A program made the translations under genes and the position numbers. From Dysidea avara (Eukaryota; Porifera; Demospongiae; Dictyoceratida; Dysideidae), in assembly GCF_963678975.1 (NCBI RefSeq), contig NC_089281.1, forward strand, positions 27,136,765-27,200,764: a stretch of DNA of 64,000 nucleotides. Reading direction: 5' to 3'. Shown piece by piece: positions 19,743 to 29,300 of this stretch; position 1 is the first letter of the stretch, and every line of letters begins with the position of its first letter. The notes beneath the pieces are model-generated. The model did not search any database and was not told the DNA's origin. It saw only the letters and a program-made list of their open reading frames with translations.

Positions 19743-22569
19743 ACAGAGTATTTTACTTACTACTGAACTCAGTAAAACGTAAAGTCACAACAGTGCAGTT
19801 AACATTTCTACCGCTCACAGCACTGACATCAACATCATACACTAACACTTCACCATACATCAAGTTAATGTTATTCAATGTGTCTACTATGGCAACAGGA
19901 AGTTCCACCCTGCAGAGAAAGAGGAGCCAGTTAACTTCATTCACTACAAGATCAAGTCTCACTTGAGATCCATCGCATCAGCAGGAAGGTCAGGGAAAGT
20001 TAACTGTCTATCAATATTAGAGAGAACTGCTGGTTCAATATTGGAACAAGCCAAATATGGTCCTTCTGGAGTATGCACAGCAATTGATCGGCCCAGAACT
20101 ACAATCAACCATTACAGTAATACATCACTGACTATATACACTTGTAGTAGTTACTTGTATAGGGTCCAACCAGTGGCAAGTTTGGATCATAGTATACTAA
20201 GGTTCTTTCTTCAGTTCCTGTAGCTCTGATGCTCAATCTTCCATGTTTTCCACTCAGATCACCAACTTCACACCTAACAACATAAAAATATGATCCTAGT
20301 TAACATGATCACCTACCACTAACCTCAGAGGGTAGTAGTTGGTATCACTAGAATTACACACTTCAGGATAGTTACTAGCCAGGTCCACATCATATGGATT
20401 ATAGTGGCCCAGGATAGCAGTACATGTTGGGGTTGGCCCATCCACTCCAGTACGATCTCTATGGACATGCCAGTTGTGACCATCAGTCTGTGAGAGATTG
20501 TCACCTGATCACACAATAATTGATAATACATGAATAACTCACTTGTGCCATCCCATTTGTAGCATAAGCAAAACGATAGTTGACTAGGGTAGGTCCTGTT
20601 GCATATGAGCCATCATCTTGCATAGTTAAAATTTGACGCTGTGTAGTGGTAAACAATAGAATAGTCTAGTATGTCATAACATAGTCCACTTACAAAAGTG
20701 ATCCATCCGTTCATCATGGAACTGGTAAAGTTGACCCAAGCTTGTACCACACTAACAGAACTACCATATGGGTTGAGGGTACCACATGTGTCAGCATCCA
20801 CCATAATGTTGTGTCCCAGGGTGGAGTAGCGATTGAACAGTGGGAACAAGTAACTGCTAAATGTCATACCATCAGCCATACTCGCTATATACTTTCCAGT
20901 GATATTCCCAACATCATAGGAGTCCTCAGTTGACACAGTGTCTAACAAATCAAAAGGACTGTACACCATATTGCTGTAACATGTGTTACTGCTAGATTCC
21001 CTGATGTTACCATCTCTGTTGATCTGATATGAGTTATCAGCAAGATCAACTGTTGAAGTGACCTTAGTTTCATCATACGGAGACCACTGGCCAACAGTGA
21101 ACAGTGAATTATCGGGTGGTCTGTAGGCATTGGCTCGTATTGGGGCAAGTGGTACAAGTGGGGCACAAGCAATTATTGGCTGTCCTCTCTCTTCCATATG
21201 AATAGCAACTGTACGACCAACTATGTCATACATGTGAAGGTTGCCGTCTGTCCATGCATGTTGGGTGACACTACTAGGATCAGAAGCAATTTCCAACAAG
21301 CCCAATTTGTTTGACAAATCTCCAACTCCACAGTTGTTGATGTTAGCTGGATTACAATTAGTTGTGTAGTCATCGGCCATCATATCAATGTTCTCAGGGT
21401 TATAGTGTGGTCCAGCTAAACTGCAGTTACCCATCACATATCTAAATCCAGGCTACATGTAGTACAAACACAGTAATTATCAAGTCAATAAAACATTCCA
21501 CAGTTTGGTAACAAACTTACATTGTTGACATGAATGTGCCACTCGTGGTTTCTGGTTGATGTTGACTGACCATTGACATAATACAGACCAGAGGAGTACA
21601 CAAAGGTCCCTACACTTGGTGTGCTGGTGGACTGTCTGAAATATACTGAACCAGCTATTGGGGAAACAAATGTGACCATGTAAACGTTTGGGAAATCATC
21701 AATCACAATGTTGCCACAAGCAAGACGGCTTCCATCAGGGTTATGTATTACAATTGAGCGACCAATGATTCCATACCGACCCTGCAGCTGGAGCTCATCA
21801 TCAGTGCTCACATATGAAGCATTTCCAGTTGTCATAAGACTGCCAAATTTTCCTGACAGGTCACCGGCCTCACAACCCAAAGGAGTGTCTACAGTACAAT
21901 CAGCTGAATAATTAGAAGATGATCCGAATCTGTTAGATGGGTCGTAATGGCCACCGGTACCATAACATCTTGCAGCTGGATCAGTGGTGAAGTCCACAGG
22001 GAAATCATGTACATGCCATCCTCCCAATGACTGCTCACTGCTAATACCAGTATAAATTACAATGGAACCATTCATCAGTTGATCAAAGACAATCCATCCA
22101 GTAACACCTCCCTGGTTAAACAGTACTCTGGCTTCTGTAAATCACAAGGCACTAATGAATATCTAATTGTATAATCAAATGACAGGGTAGTAGCGTATAA
22201 TTAAAGTTTAACACCTCACCAAGGTGTCAATTGAGTCTGCGGTATGGCGTTCACCTTATATATAGTGGATAAGATATTCATGGCATTGAAGCATGCTTGT
22301 TTACCACAGCTGTATATCACTCAGCGGTACATACAATGTAACCTTCCTAAACACTTAAAGAAATCGCTATAATGTTAGGGTGCCTTGAGCTGGTGTGTGC
22401 ATAATCAAAATACGTGTTAAGACACGATAAGACTTTACAACAGACACGCAAAACACATTCACAACACTTCCATGCTAGATTAACTGAAACACAGTATCGG
22501 TGATAACAACGTACGTTGACTGCTCGCGCCGGCGAACAAGCAAAGAAGAGCGATCAATGCAACCACCAT
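13645..22569 (-). CDS. Cu-only SOD-repeat protein (CSRP-B), secreted, GPI-anchored
   Basis: Nine exons (minus): 22569-22515, 22134-21521, 21452-20694, 20638-20543, 20487-20324, 20273-20155, 20098-19963, 19909-19761, 13817-13645. They join in frame to 754 residues with intron phases 1,0,0,0,2,1,2,1. The product starts with a signal peptide (MVVALIALLCLFAGASSQ) and ends in a hydrophobic stretch (FFFLTAAFAMVVFALANII) after small residues, a GPI-anchor pattern. Four SOD-like repeats are visible. Repeat 1 has GWHVHDF, GGHYDPSN, CEAGDLSGKFG and GRSIVIH; repeat 2 has WHIHVNN, GPHYNPEN and GRTVAIH; repeat 3 is degenerate (LGHNIMV, no ligands); repeat 4 has WHVHRDR, GHYNPYD, CEVGDLSGKHG and GRSIAVH. 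Copper histidines are kept, the two extra zinc histidines and the electrostatic loop are missing, as in Cu-only SODs. Expected role: superoxide dismutation outside the cell. The last intron is 5.9 kb and full of repeats. Confidence 0.93.
14998..15300. repeat. Internal fragment of a GTGACC-type element
   Basis: This stretch shares TTGGAATTCCTGTTTATTAA-like sequence, TTTCAGCCTCATAC, TACAGGCGCTTACTAAAA and CACCATCGTG with the full elements at 34028-34650 and 62992-63591. It lacks their termini. It lies in the last intron of CSRP-B. Confidence 0.7.
15420..15667. mobile_element. MITE, 248 bp, GTGAC termini
   Basis: Terminal inverted repeats of about 34 bp: left GTGACTGGGCCTGCGAAATA followed by GGACATGTGGGCAC, right its reverse complement ending GCAGGCCTGGTCAC. 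The terminus resembles that of the larger elements at 30259-30894, 34028-34650 and 62992-63591 (GTGACC...CTGCAAAAACCC). Confidence 0.8.
15788..15843. repeat. Hairpin made of two copies of the dispersed 20-bp motif
   Basis: ATACTCTAATAGAACAGTCA at 15788-15807 is the exact reverse complement of TGACTGTTCTATTAGAGTAT at 15824-15843, 16 bp apart. Pairing extends outward by AAAAGATCAAT and its complement. Confidence 0.9.
16000..16057. repeat. Short hairpin with AGCAAGAGTTCATAATA arms
   Basis: Arms of about 26 bp (AGCAAGAGTTCATAATATTT and GTATG, then the complement) close a loop of 4-6 bp. The terminus AGCAAGAGTTCATAATA also ends the MITE at 55389-55654. The bases GTT flank both sides. Confidence 0.8.
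16059..16376. repeat. Two-copy direct repeat, about 150 bp unit
   Basis: Copy 1 at 16059-16205 and copy 2 at 16212-16376 share TAGCTTAC-TTCTGGACAAGAC, GTGGCACTGACA, AACTCGA-AAGGATAAATC and AATGCTAGCA-type stretches with indels. No coding potential seen. Confidence 0.7.
16510..16640. repeat. GTAAC-rich transposon remnant
   Basis: It contains GTGTAACGCGTTACCAAAGT and repeated AAGTTAC/GTAAC blocks. A comparable piece starting CAGTGTTGGGGCAATTACTT lies at about 17607-17690. Such CAGTGTTGGG and GTAAC-rich sequences are common in hAT-type MITEs of many animals; the class is tentative. Confidence 0.45.
17607..17690. repeat. hAT-type MITE remnant
   Basis: Begins CAGTGTTGGGGCAATTACTT and continues TTTAAAAGTAACTCATTACA, a palindrome-rich terminus. 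The other end was not located. Confidence 0.45.
17991..18260 (-). repeat. GTGACC-type element fragment, reverse orientation
   Basis: AGATCTGCGAAACCCTGACA, CAATCACGCAAGCC and the following sequence match the reverse complement of the right end of 34028-34650. It also shares CTACTCAAGAGGAG- and TGCAGTAGACCCAAGGA-like segments. It is truncated on one side. Confidence 0.7.
19054..19073. repeat. Single copy of the dispersed 20-bp motif
   Basis: CGACTGCTCTATTAGAGTAT, one base different from the copy at 3828-3847; both are followed within a few bases by T-C-rATC and then T-rich sequence. Confidence 0.75.
19686..19745. repeat. (CA)n microsatellite
   Basis: About 28 CA units directly next to the donor site of exon 8 of CSRP-B (exon ends 19761). 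Frames through it read HTHT and are not genes. Confidence 0.95.
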
Positions 22570-22776
22570 CTTTAACAGCCACTCCCCAATTGTAGTATAC
22601 GGAAATGAACACGGAGCGATACGTAGAGCCCGCGTAGTTATACTAACATTCTCGGAGGAATACGCGCCCACGTTTTACTTTGATTTGTGATCAGACAACT
22701 ATAGCTACCGAAAAATGGTCAAGAAAACAAGTAAACATTTCTAAATGACTTACTGAGTAATTTACATATGCAAATT
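22570..22776 (-). promoter_or_regulatory. 207-bp gap between CSRP-A stop and CSRP-B start
   Basis: This short stretch must contain the 3' untranslated end of CSRP-A and the 5' untranslated start, and perhaps the whole promoter, of CSRP-B. It includes a G+C-rich patch near 22620-22680. No AATAAA signal is seen on the minus strand. The two genes might be transcribed together; the sequence alone does not decide this. Confidence 0.6.
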
Positions 22777-25700
22777 TTAATGAAATACAACCATGACAAT
22801 TAGTAAGAAGATGGTAAGGAGAATAGTTTGTTGTTGATCGAAGTGACTCTTCCCACTGTTACTTGTTCCCAAATCTAACAATGGGCAAGCTCCATTCTGG
22901 TACACAGACGGCAGACTGTTTTGATTCAGTGCCCGAACACGAGTTGCTAAGGCTTCAGGATTGCCTCCTACACGAGTAACAAGAAGAATTAACACTGACA
23001 TCAAAGACAGACAAACATGGCAACATGACTATATACTATATAGTATTACATAGTACACACACAAATCACTGACGTTATACCTTTAAAGTCAGTAAATCTC
23101 AGTGTAACAATGTTGCACTCAACGAAACTAAAACGTACACTTCGAGTATCCAGCTCATAAACCAACACCTCTCCATATTCTACATCAGTAGTGTTCAGTA
23201 CATCAACTATTGCAACTGGTAGTAACACACTGTGAGACAACATGTGTAATTAAAAAAAAGTTTTTCTAATTCTCACCCTGAACCTACCGAATATCAATAC
23301 TAGTATCAGGTACTTCAAATGCCATCCGCAATGTTGTTCTGGATAAGATGTCTGGTTCAATGTTAGCACAAGCAATGATCTCAGCACTGTCTATGTGTGA
23401 GTGTATGGCAATAGAACGTCCAAGAACTACAGTATAACAATAGATATTATATTAGTGGGAAGTGTGGACATATGTTACCTGTGTAAGGTCCAACCAGTGG
23501 TAGATTAGAATCAGTGGCAACTGAAGTGAACTGGTTATCTGTGGCCATAATGGATAAGCCACCATGTTTACCACTAAGATCACCCAGCTCACACCTGCAA
23601 AGATCAACTATGCATGAATCATTTCTAACAATTGTCAAACCTGAGTTGATAACGTGAACCAGTTGACTCATTACAAACTTGTCTCTCCACATCGTCACCG
23701 ACTGATACTGTGAAAGGATTAAAATGTCCACCAACAACACCATTGCATGTGGTAGAGGGACTTGTATCATTGGTACGGTAGACATGTACATGCCAATTAT
23801 GACCAGTAGTTGTCTAATATGTACATCAATAATAAGTACATTGCTGCACTGTGTTAGTCATACCATACCTCCTGTGTGTCATCGTTGTACCTGATGTTCC
23901 AGTAAACAAGAGTCGGTCCAGGTATGTACATACCATTAGACAGTGTCCGCACTTGAATCTACAAAAAGTATATTCTAACCTCTAAACAGCATATGGTATA
24001 GTGAGCACTCACCAAGTCAACAGACCCTGTCATCGTGGAGCTGTCAAAGACAGCAGATGCCCGTACAGTTGTGATGCTTCCATTGGTATAGAAATTAAGT
24101 GTACCACAAGTATCAGCTGTGTTTACAACGAAATTGTGTCCGAGAACAGAATATCTATTGGACAGTGGAAGGATTGTGTCTTGTGTAAAGCTTTCCTCTG
24201 CAATATCACGTTTTGCCGGTAAGTCGCCAACACTTGCAGTATCTAAAGTGTCTGTAGGATTAACGCCAATTTGAAATGGTTGAAATGGAGTAAATATGTT
24301 AGGACTATAGCAAGTGGTATCTCTTGGTACCCTGATGTTACCGTCATCATTAATTGTACCAACATCACCTGACAATACAGTGGAGTCAAAAGGAGATTGC
24401 TGGCTTAGTGTGAACTGGCTAATCAGCGATATACGTCCACTTTGGAGACGACCTGAAAGCTCACCAGAAGCACGATCTCCTATTAATTCAACTATTGGGG
24501 CACAGGCCAGTAGTGTTGTTCCACCACCTCTTTCATGCAAGCCAACATTTAAACCTCTAATATCATAATTGAAAAGATTGCCATCAGTCCAAGCATTGAT
24601 TCCATTGCTGACTGGATTACTGCTAACTTCAATGGTACCCAGTTTGCTAGAAAGATCTCCCACAGCACAGAATGAAATGTTTGATGGGCTACAATTTGGT
24701 GAACCAGTCTTGTTGGTAGGATCAAACATAGGACCAATATTGCCACAATCCCCTTGAGTGTAGTTCACAGCACTCTGTTATGAGATACATAGCATTACAA
24801 TTGCATTGTGAGATATGTCACCTTAACAATACATATCATATCAGGATGCTAAAATATACTAAGCTTTAGATTTGTAACTCACACTAGAATCTAGACTCAG
24901 GTGCTTCACCTCTGTCACAATTGAATTTCAAACTTCTAAAAGTTACATCCTTTTTATATGGTCACTTTGAACCACATTGAACCTGAGCTCCTTAACCCTT
25001 TAACCTGGGTTGACCCTCAAAGTCATAATAAAGTAAAAGTGAGTTGTAGTTTTTGGTGAATACTTAAAGTGTTTGTGAACAAAATACTGGGTTACTACAA
25101 GTTGCTTTTGGGTGTCCATGTGAGAACATAGTACTCTTACTATAATAGCCACTCTGAGAAAATTTTGGGGATAAATAGACAAGTCGTAGCACACATTTCA
25201 GGCTTCGGCTGGAAGATATTATGTGGTTAATGTATCCAAATTAATTGTGGATGACCCAGCACACTTATAAAATTGTTACTACGGCCTAGTTATTAGGAAT
25301 TTTAAGCCATATAGTAAAGTATGGACTTTTTAGGAAAGCATCCTTAGTACATGTACATTTGTGTACTACATAGTAACTTACAAGGGAATTAGTGTGAATA
25401 CCCCACAAGTGACCTTCTGTTGAAACAGTAACTGCATTAGTGTAAAATAGGTGAGCAAATATGAAAGTTCCAATGTTAGGCTCCTCATCCGACTGTCTGA
25501 AATATATATTACCAGCAACAGGACCAACAAATGTGGCAACAAAAATTCTTGGAGAAGAGTTCTCTTGTAGAATGATGTTACCACAGGCAATGCGAGCACC
25601 ACCTGGAGCATGTACAACTACAGAACGTCCTATCACACCAAACCGACCACGTAGTTCTAATTCAGGGTCAGCGTCAACAAATGAGAAGTCTCCAATTTGC

Positions 25701-26163
25701 AGTGGACCAAATTTACCAGCTAAATCACCAGCCTCACAGTTAAGACGATCAGATGGGTTGCAGTCAAAAGAATAATTTGTAGCTTGACCAAACCTGTTAG
25801 ACGGGTCATAGTGGGGGCCAGCACCAGCAAAGTCAGTCCCACATCTTGTGGCTGGATCGTCTGTGTAGTCCACTGGAAACTCGTGCACGTGCCAGCCAGA
25901 AGCGTTGCCCGAGCTGAACGAGGTGTCTATCCTTATCAAGCCATTGCTCAACTCAGTGAAGACGATTTGTCCAACTACGCCTCCTTGGTTAAAGTTGACT
26001 ACAGCACAAAGTGAACCTAAAACAACAAAGCAACATGCTCACCGCAATAATATATATGTAATGTGCTTAGCGCCCCCAAAATTATCAGGAAATTATTACC
26101 TCCTTGAGAAGCGAATACAAACGTGAATAAAGAACAGAACGCTATGATCTGACAGAAATCCAT
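22777..26163 (-). CDS. Cu-only SOD-repeat protein (CSRP-A), secreted, GPI-anchored
   Basis: Nine exons (minus): 26163-26100, 26016-25382, 24774-24013, 23958-23869, 23813-23641, 23594-23479, 23426-23288, 23229-23081, 22967-22777. They give 772 residues with intron phases 1,0,0,0,2,1,2,1, identical to CSRP-B. A signal peptide (MDFCQIIAFCSLFTFVFASQ) starts it, and TILLTIFLLIVMVVFH ends it, a GPI-anchor pattern. Repeat 1 keeps all copper ligands (GWHVHEF, GPHYDPSN, GRSVVVH), the disulfide cysteines and ARIACG, with no zinc histidines and no electrostatic loop. Repeat 2 has lost two ligands (LWGIH, GPMFDP) but keeps GLNVGLH. Repeat 3 is degenerate (LGHNFVV). Repeat 4 is complete (WHVHVYR, GHFNPF, CELGDLSGKHG, GRSIAIH). 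Family knowledge: Cu-only SOD-repeat proteins of animals are extracellular. It is head to head with the CCDC149-like gene. Confidence 0.93.
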
Positions 26164-26308
26164 CCTTGGAGATAAGCTGAAGTGTTAAAGAAGAGCTAGA
26201 GGAGGTGGTATATATAGCTAAGGGTGCTTCGGTCGAATTTGTTGTGCACGTGATGATTTCGTGGCCATATAAGAAAAGAGAATCGTGATTTATGTCACGT
26301 CCCTGTTT
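26164..26308. promoter_or_regulatory. 145-bp bidirectional promoter region
   Basis: The start codon of CSRP-A (26163, minus) and the proposed start codon of the CCDC149-like gene (26309, plus) are 145 bp apart, so both probably share one promoter. GCACGTGATG near 26245 contains a CACGTG E-box. Confidence 0.6.
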
Positions 26309-29300
26309 ATGGACCAGGAAGCCCTAGCGACTGAGGTTCGTTTTGTTATAACTTCCTTGTAAAGGAGTGTATATACACCTTTATATGTGATATAGTACCT
26401 TAAGAGTCTTTCCCCCTAAATGGACATGTCAAATTAATTTGTGACCCTGGTTTTAATAGTGCGATGTAAACCCACTATTTCCCTAGTCTCGCGTAGCCAG
26501 ACCACTTTTTCCTTTGTGTGCGGGTGGGGAAAAAAGGTGGGTGACAGTACTTTTGTGTGGGTGGGTGACAGTACTTTTTTCCCCACCCACACACAAAGGA
26601 AAAAGTAGTCTGGCTATGCGAGACTACTATTTCCCTGGAGTGACTTTGTATGGTGAAGCTCATGCAAATTTAATGTAAACATAGACTAGTGTTAATTACA
26701 TAATTAATGACTTCTATGTGGCACTGCCTGGCACTGTAGTTGAGTGTATGCAAGAGAAAACTACAGAGTAAGGAAGAAGCGTTGAGGATTCTCAAATCAG
26801 AGTTGGACAACGAACGAGAACAGAAGGAACACTACAAACATGTGATATCAATAATGGTATTAAGTGTGTGCGTGTATGTATGTATGTACGTTGGGATAAA
26901 TCTGGTGCACGTGTATGTACACGCACGCATGCAATCGTTTAAGCATTTGTTTCAACAGGTTGGTGGTGGTAAAAATGGGGCTACCCAACTTGAAGAATTA
27001 TCAATGGAGGTGATACATCATCAATAACATGTTGTATATTTTCAGTAATGGCTTGCAGGATATTACAGTGATTTTGTCAGAGAAAGATGATAAAATAAAA
27101 TTGCTGGAAGAGAAAATGAAGGAGTTAAAGGTAAACATTTAATTGCCACTGGCGGTTGTGTTATTAAATAGTATTATGTGTAGTCATTGCAGGAGAAGAA
27201 TGTGTCAGGAGAGTACAGTGTTTCCTTGCTACAAGAGCTGCTCAGCCAGCGTACACATTGGAATGAGGAAAAACAAGAGCTAATTCACCAGTTAGAAATC
27301 TCTACACAGCAGGTAAATCATTATGACGTATTCAGCAATCACTACAAATGGGGTGTTTTTTTTTTATAATTGGTATGAGGTGTTCATTATTAAAGGAAAC
27401 CACTCACTAAAAATTCTTTAGTAGCTATGAGATATCTCAGTAATGCAAGCACCAAACAGGCACAGATTTAAATAATATTTAAGTTCACAATAAGCCAATA
27501 GTGCACTTTACAGGGAGAGCAACTGAATCATAAAAAGTAAAATTGAGGAGTGTAACTAGTCCTAGTAACCATCTGTAAAGAACGGTCACTTCCAACCAGC
27601 TAAATTACAATAAGAGCACAAGTTTAATTGCTGAACACTTGTATCTATATGCCATCATGTCCATGCAATTATTTTGTTGTGGTTATTTCTTTGTGTTTTG
27701 CAGTAACTTACTGTGCTGTAATTACAAATTTATCATTGAGTCTCTATTGTACCGGTAAAAGTTTGGACCCCAAAATGGTACAAGAATTGTGATGGTTACT
27801 GTTATATATTAGCACAACATCACCTTGTCAAGCAATTGGACAGATAATCAGACATAGTCTGCATACAACCAATTGGGGTTTAATTCGGTAATTCCCCATC
27901 CAGGATATCGAATTTGAGTTAGTCCTTGATTACACTACTGCTTAATACGCACTTAAAATCCAAGTACAATCCCAGTGGGTGCTTCATTTGAACGTCAGTG
28001 GAACAAAAATGTGGATGTCTACCAAAAGCTTAACACATCTTGTGATACGTTGTAGATTATGTTGTGGAATAGTTGTGGAATAGTTGTGGAGTGTAGAAAA
28101 TACAGCTGTGTGATTGTTAGGTTGGGTTGACCAGTCCTGAACGTATTCACATTGTATCCTATATATCCCAGCCAACCTTTGTCAGCCCAAATTCCCTTGA
28201 TCAATTCACATTACACTTTATTCCAAGTCATTCCACACTGTGCCCAGGTGAGGTGAGTAGTATCAAGCCTCTCCACTATTAACTCTTGCTAGAATGAATT
28301 TGGCCATTAGAGGTAGTGGCTATGATTCAATAGTTTGGTGTGTTCAATTGTTTGTTTTTCATGTCATACTGTCCATGGTCATGTGTGCTTGTGTTAAATG
28401 GTGCACCACAATATTATGGTACACAGTACATGTCTGTAGGTGTAAAAAAACTATTGTTACTTTAGCTAACAAGTTGACGTAACTGCTATAATACTTGCTA
28501 TCTAATTTATATCCTGTCATTCTACCTGTTTTGTATTACACAGCTTGTGTAATACCAACTATGGACATATTTGTGCTGAAAGTCTTCCTTAGAAACCATT
28601 TAGCTTATAAACCCAACAAAGGTACATTACTATGTGCATGATCATGGTGATGTACATGTTCTATTCAGGTACTCTTTGCTGGTATGTAACTTGATATCCT
28701 ACACATTTTACTACATGTCTATTTAATTTTTCATTGTTCTTGTTGGCTAACAAGTACATACAACTATTAGGGCTGGGATGAATATTGAAATTTACCTTTG
28801 AACGTTCGCTAATAAAATGTTGTAATATTCGAAGCTTCGGTGTTAGCTTTCAAGTTACAGGTTTTCTTGTATTTATGCACATCCTTCTTAAGTTTTATCT
28901 TTCTAATTCTATTTGATAGCATTTGGAAAATGAATAGCAGCAGTACTGAATGGCATGATCGATCGACTGCAAATGGGCATGTCCGCTATACTGCAATCAT
29001 GCATAGGTAAACACCAACTAATGGCTAAAAGGACATTTCCATGAATTATTTATCATTTTATTAGGTGTTTTAAGGCTACAACTATGGTAGCAAGCTACAC
29101 TGCGACAGTTTAAAAGTAGGCATGGCACATGAAGATCGATAGCAAAAAGACGAACATCGATCATGCAAGATCTGCAATAAAAATAACGATGTTTATTTGT
29201 AATTCTTTCGTAGACTATGGATACATTATGAAGCTTCGAAGGATACTTTTATAATTCGAAATTTACTTAACCTTTGAACCCACGAAACATTTGAAGCTTT

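Noticed and set aside
19533-19966. Open frames with HTHTHT runs on the plus strand
   Set aside because: They cross a (CA)n repeat and the antisense of CSRP-B exons 7-8.
27984-28204. Two overlapping minus-strand frames in the CCDC149-like intron
   Set aside because: No homology; one runs over a short TGTGGAATAGT tandem.
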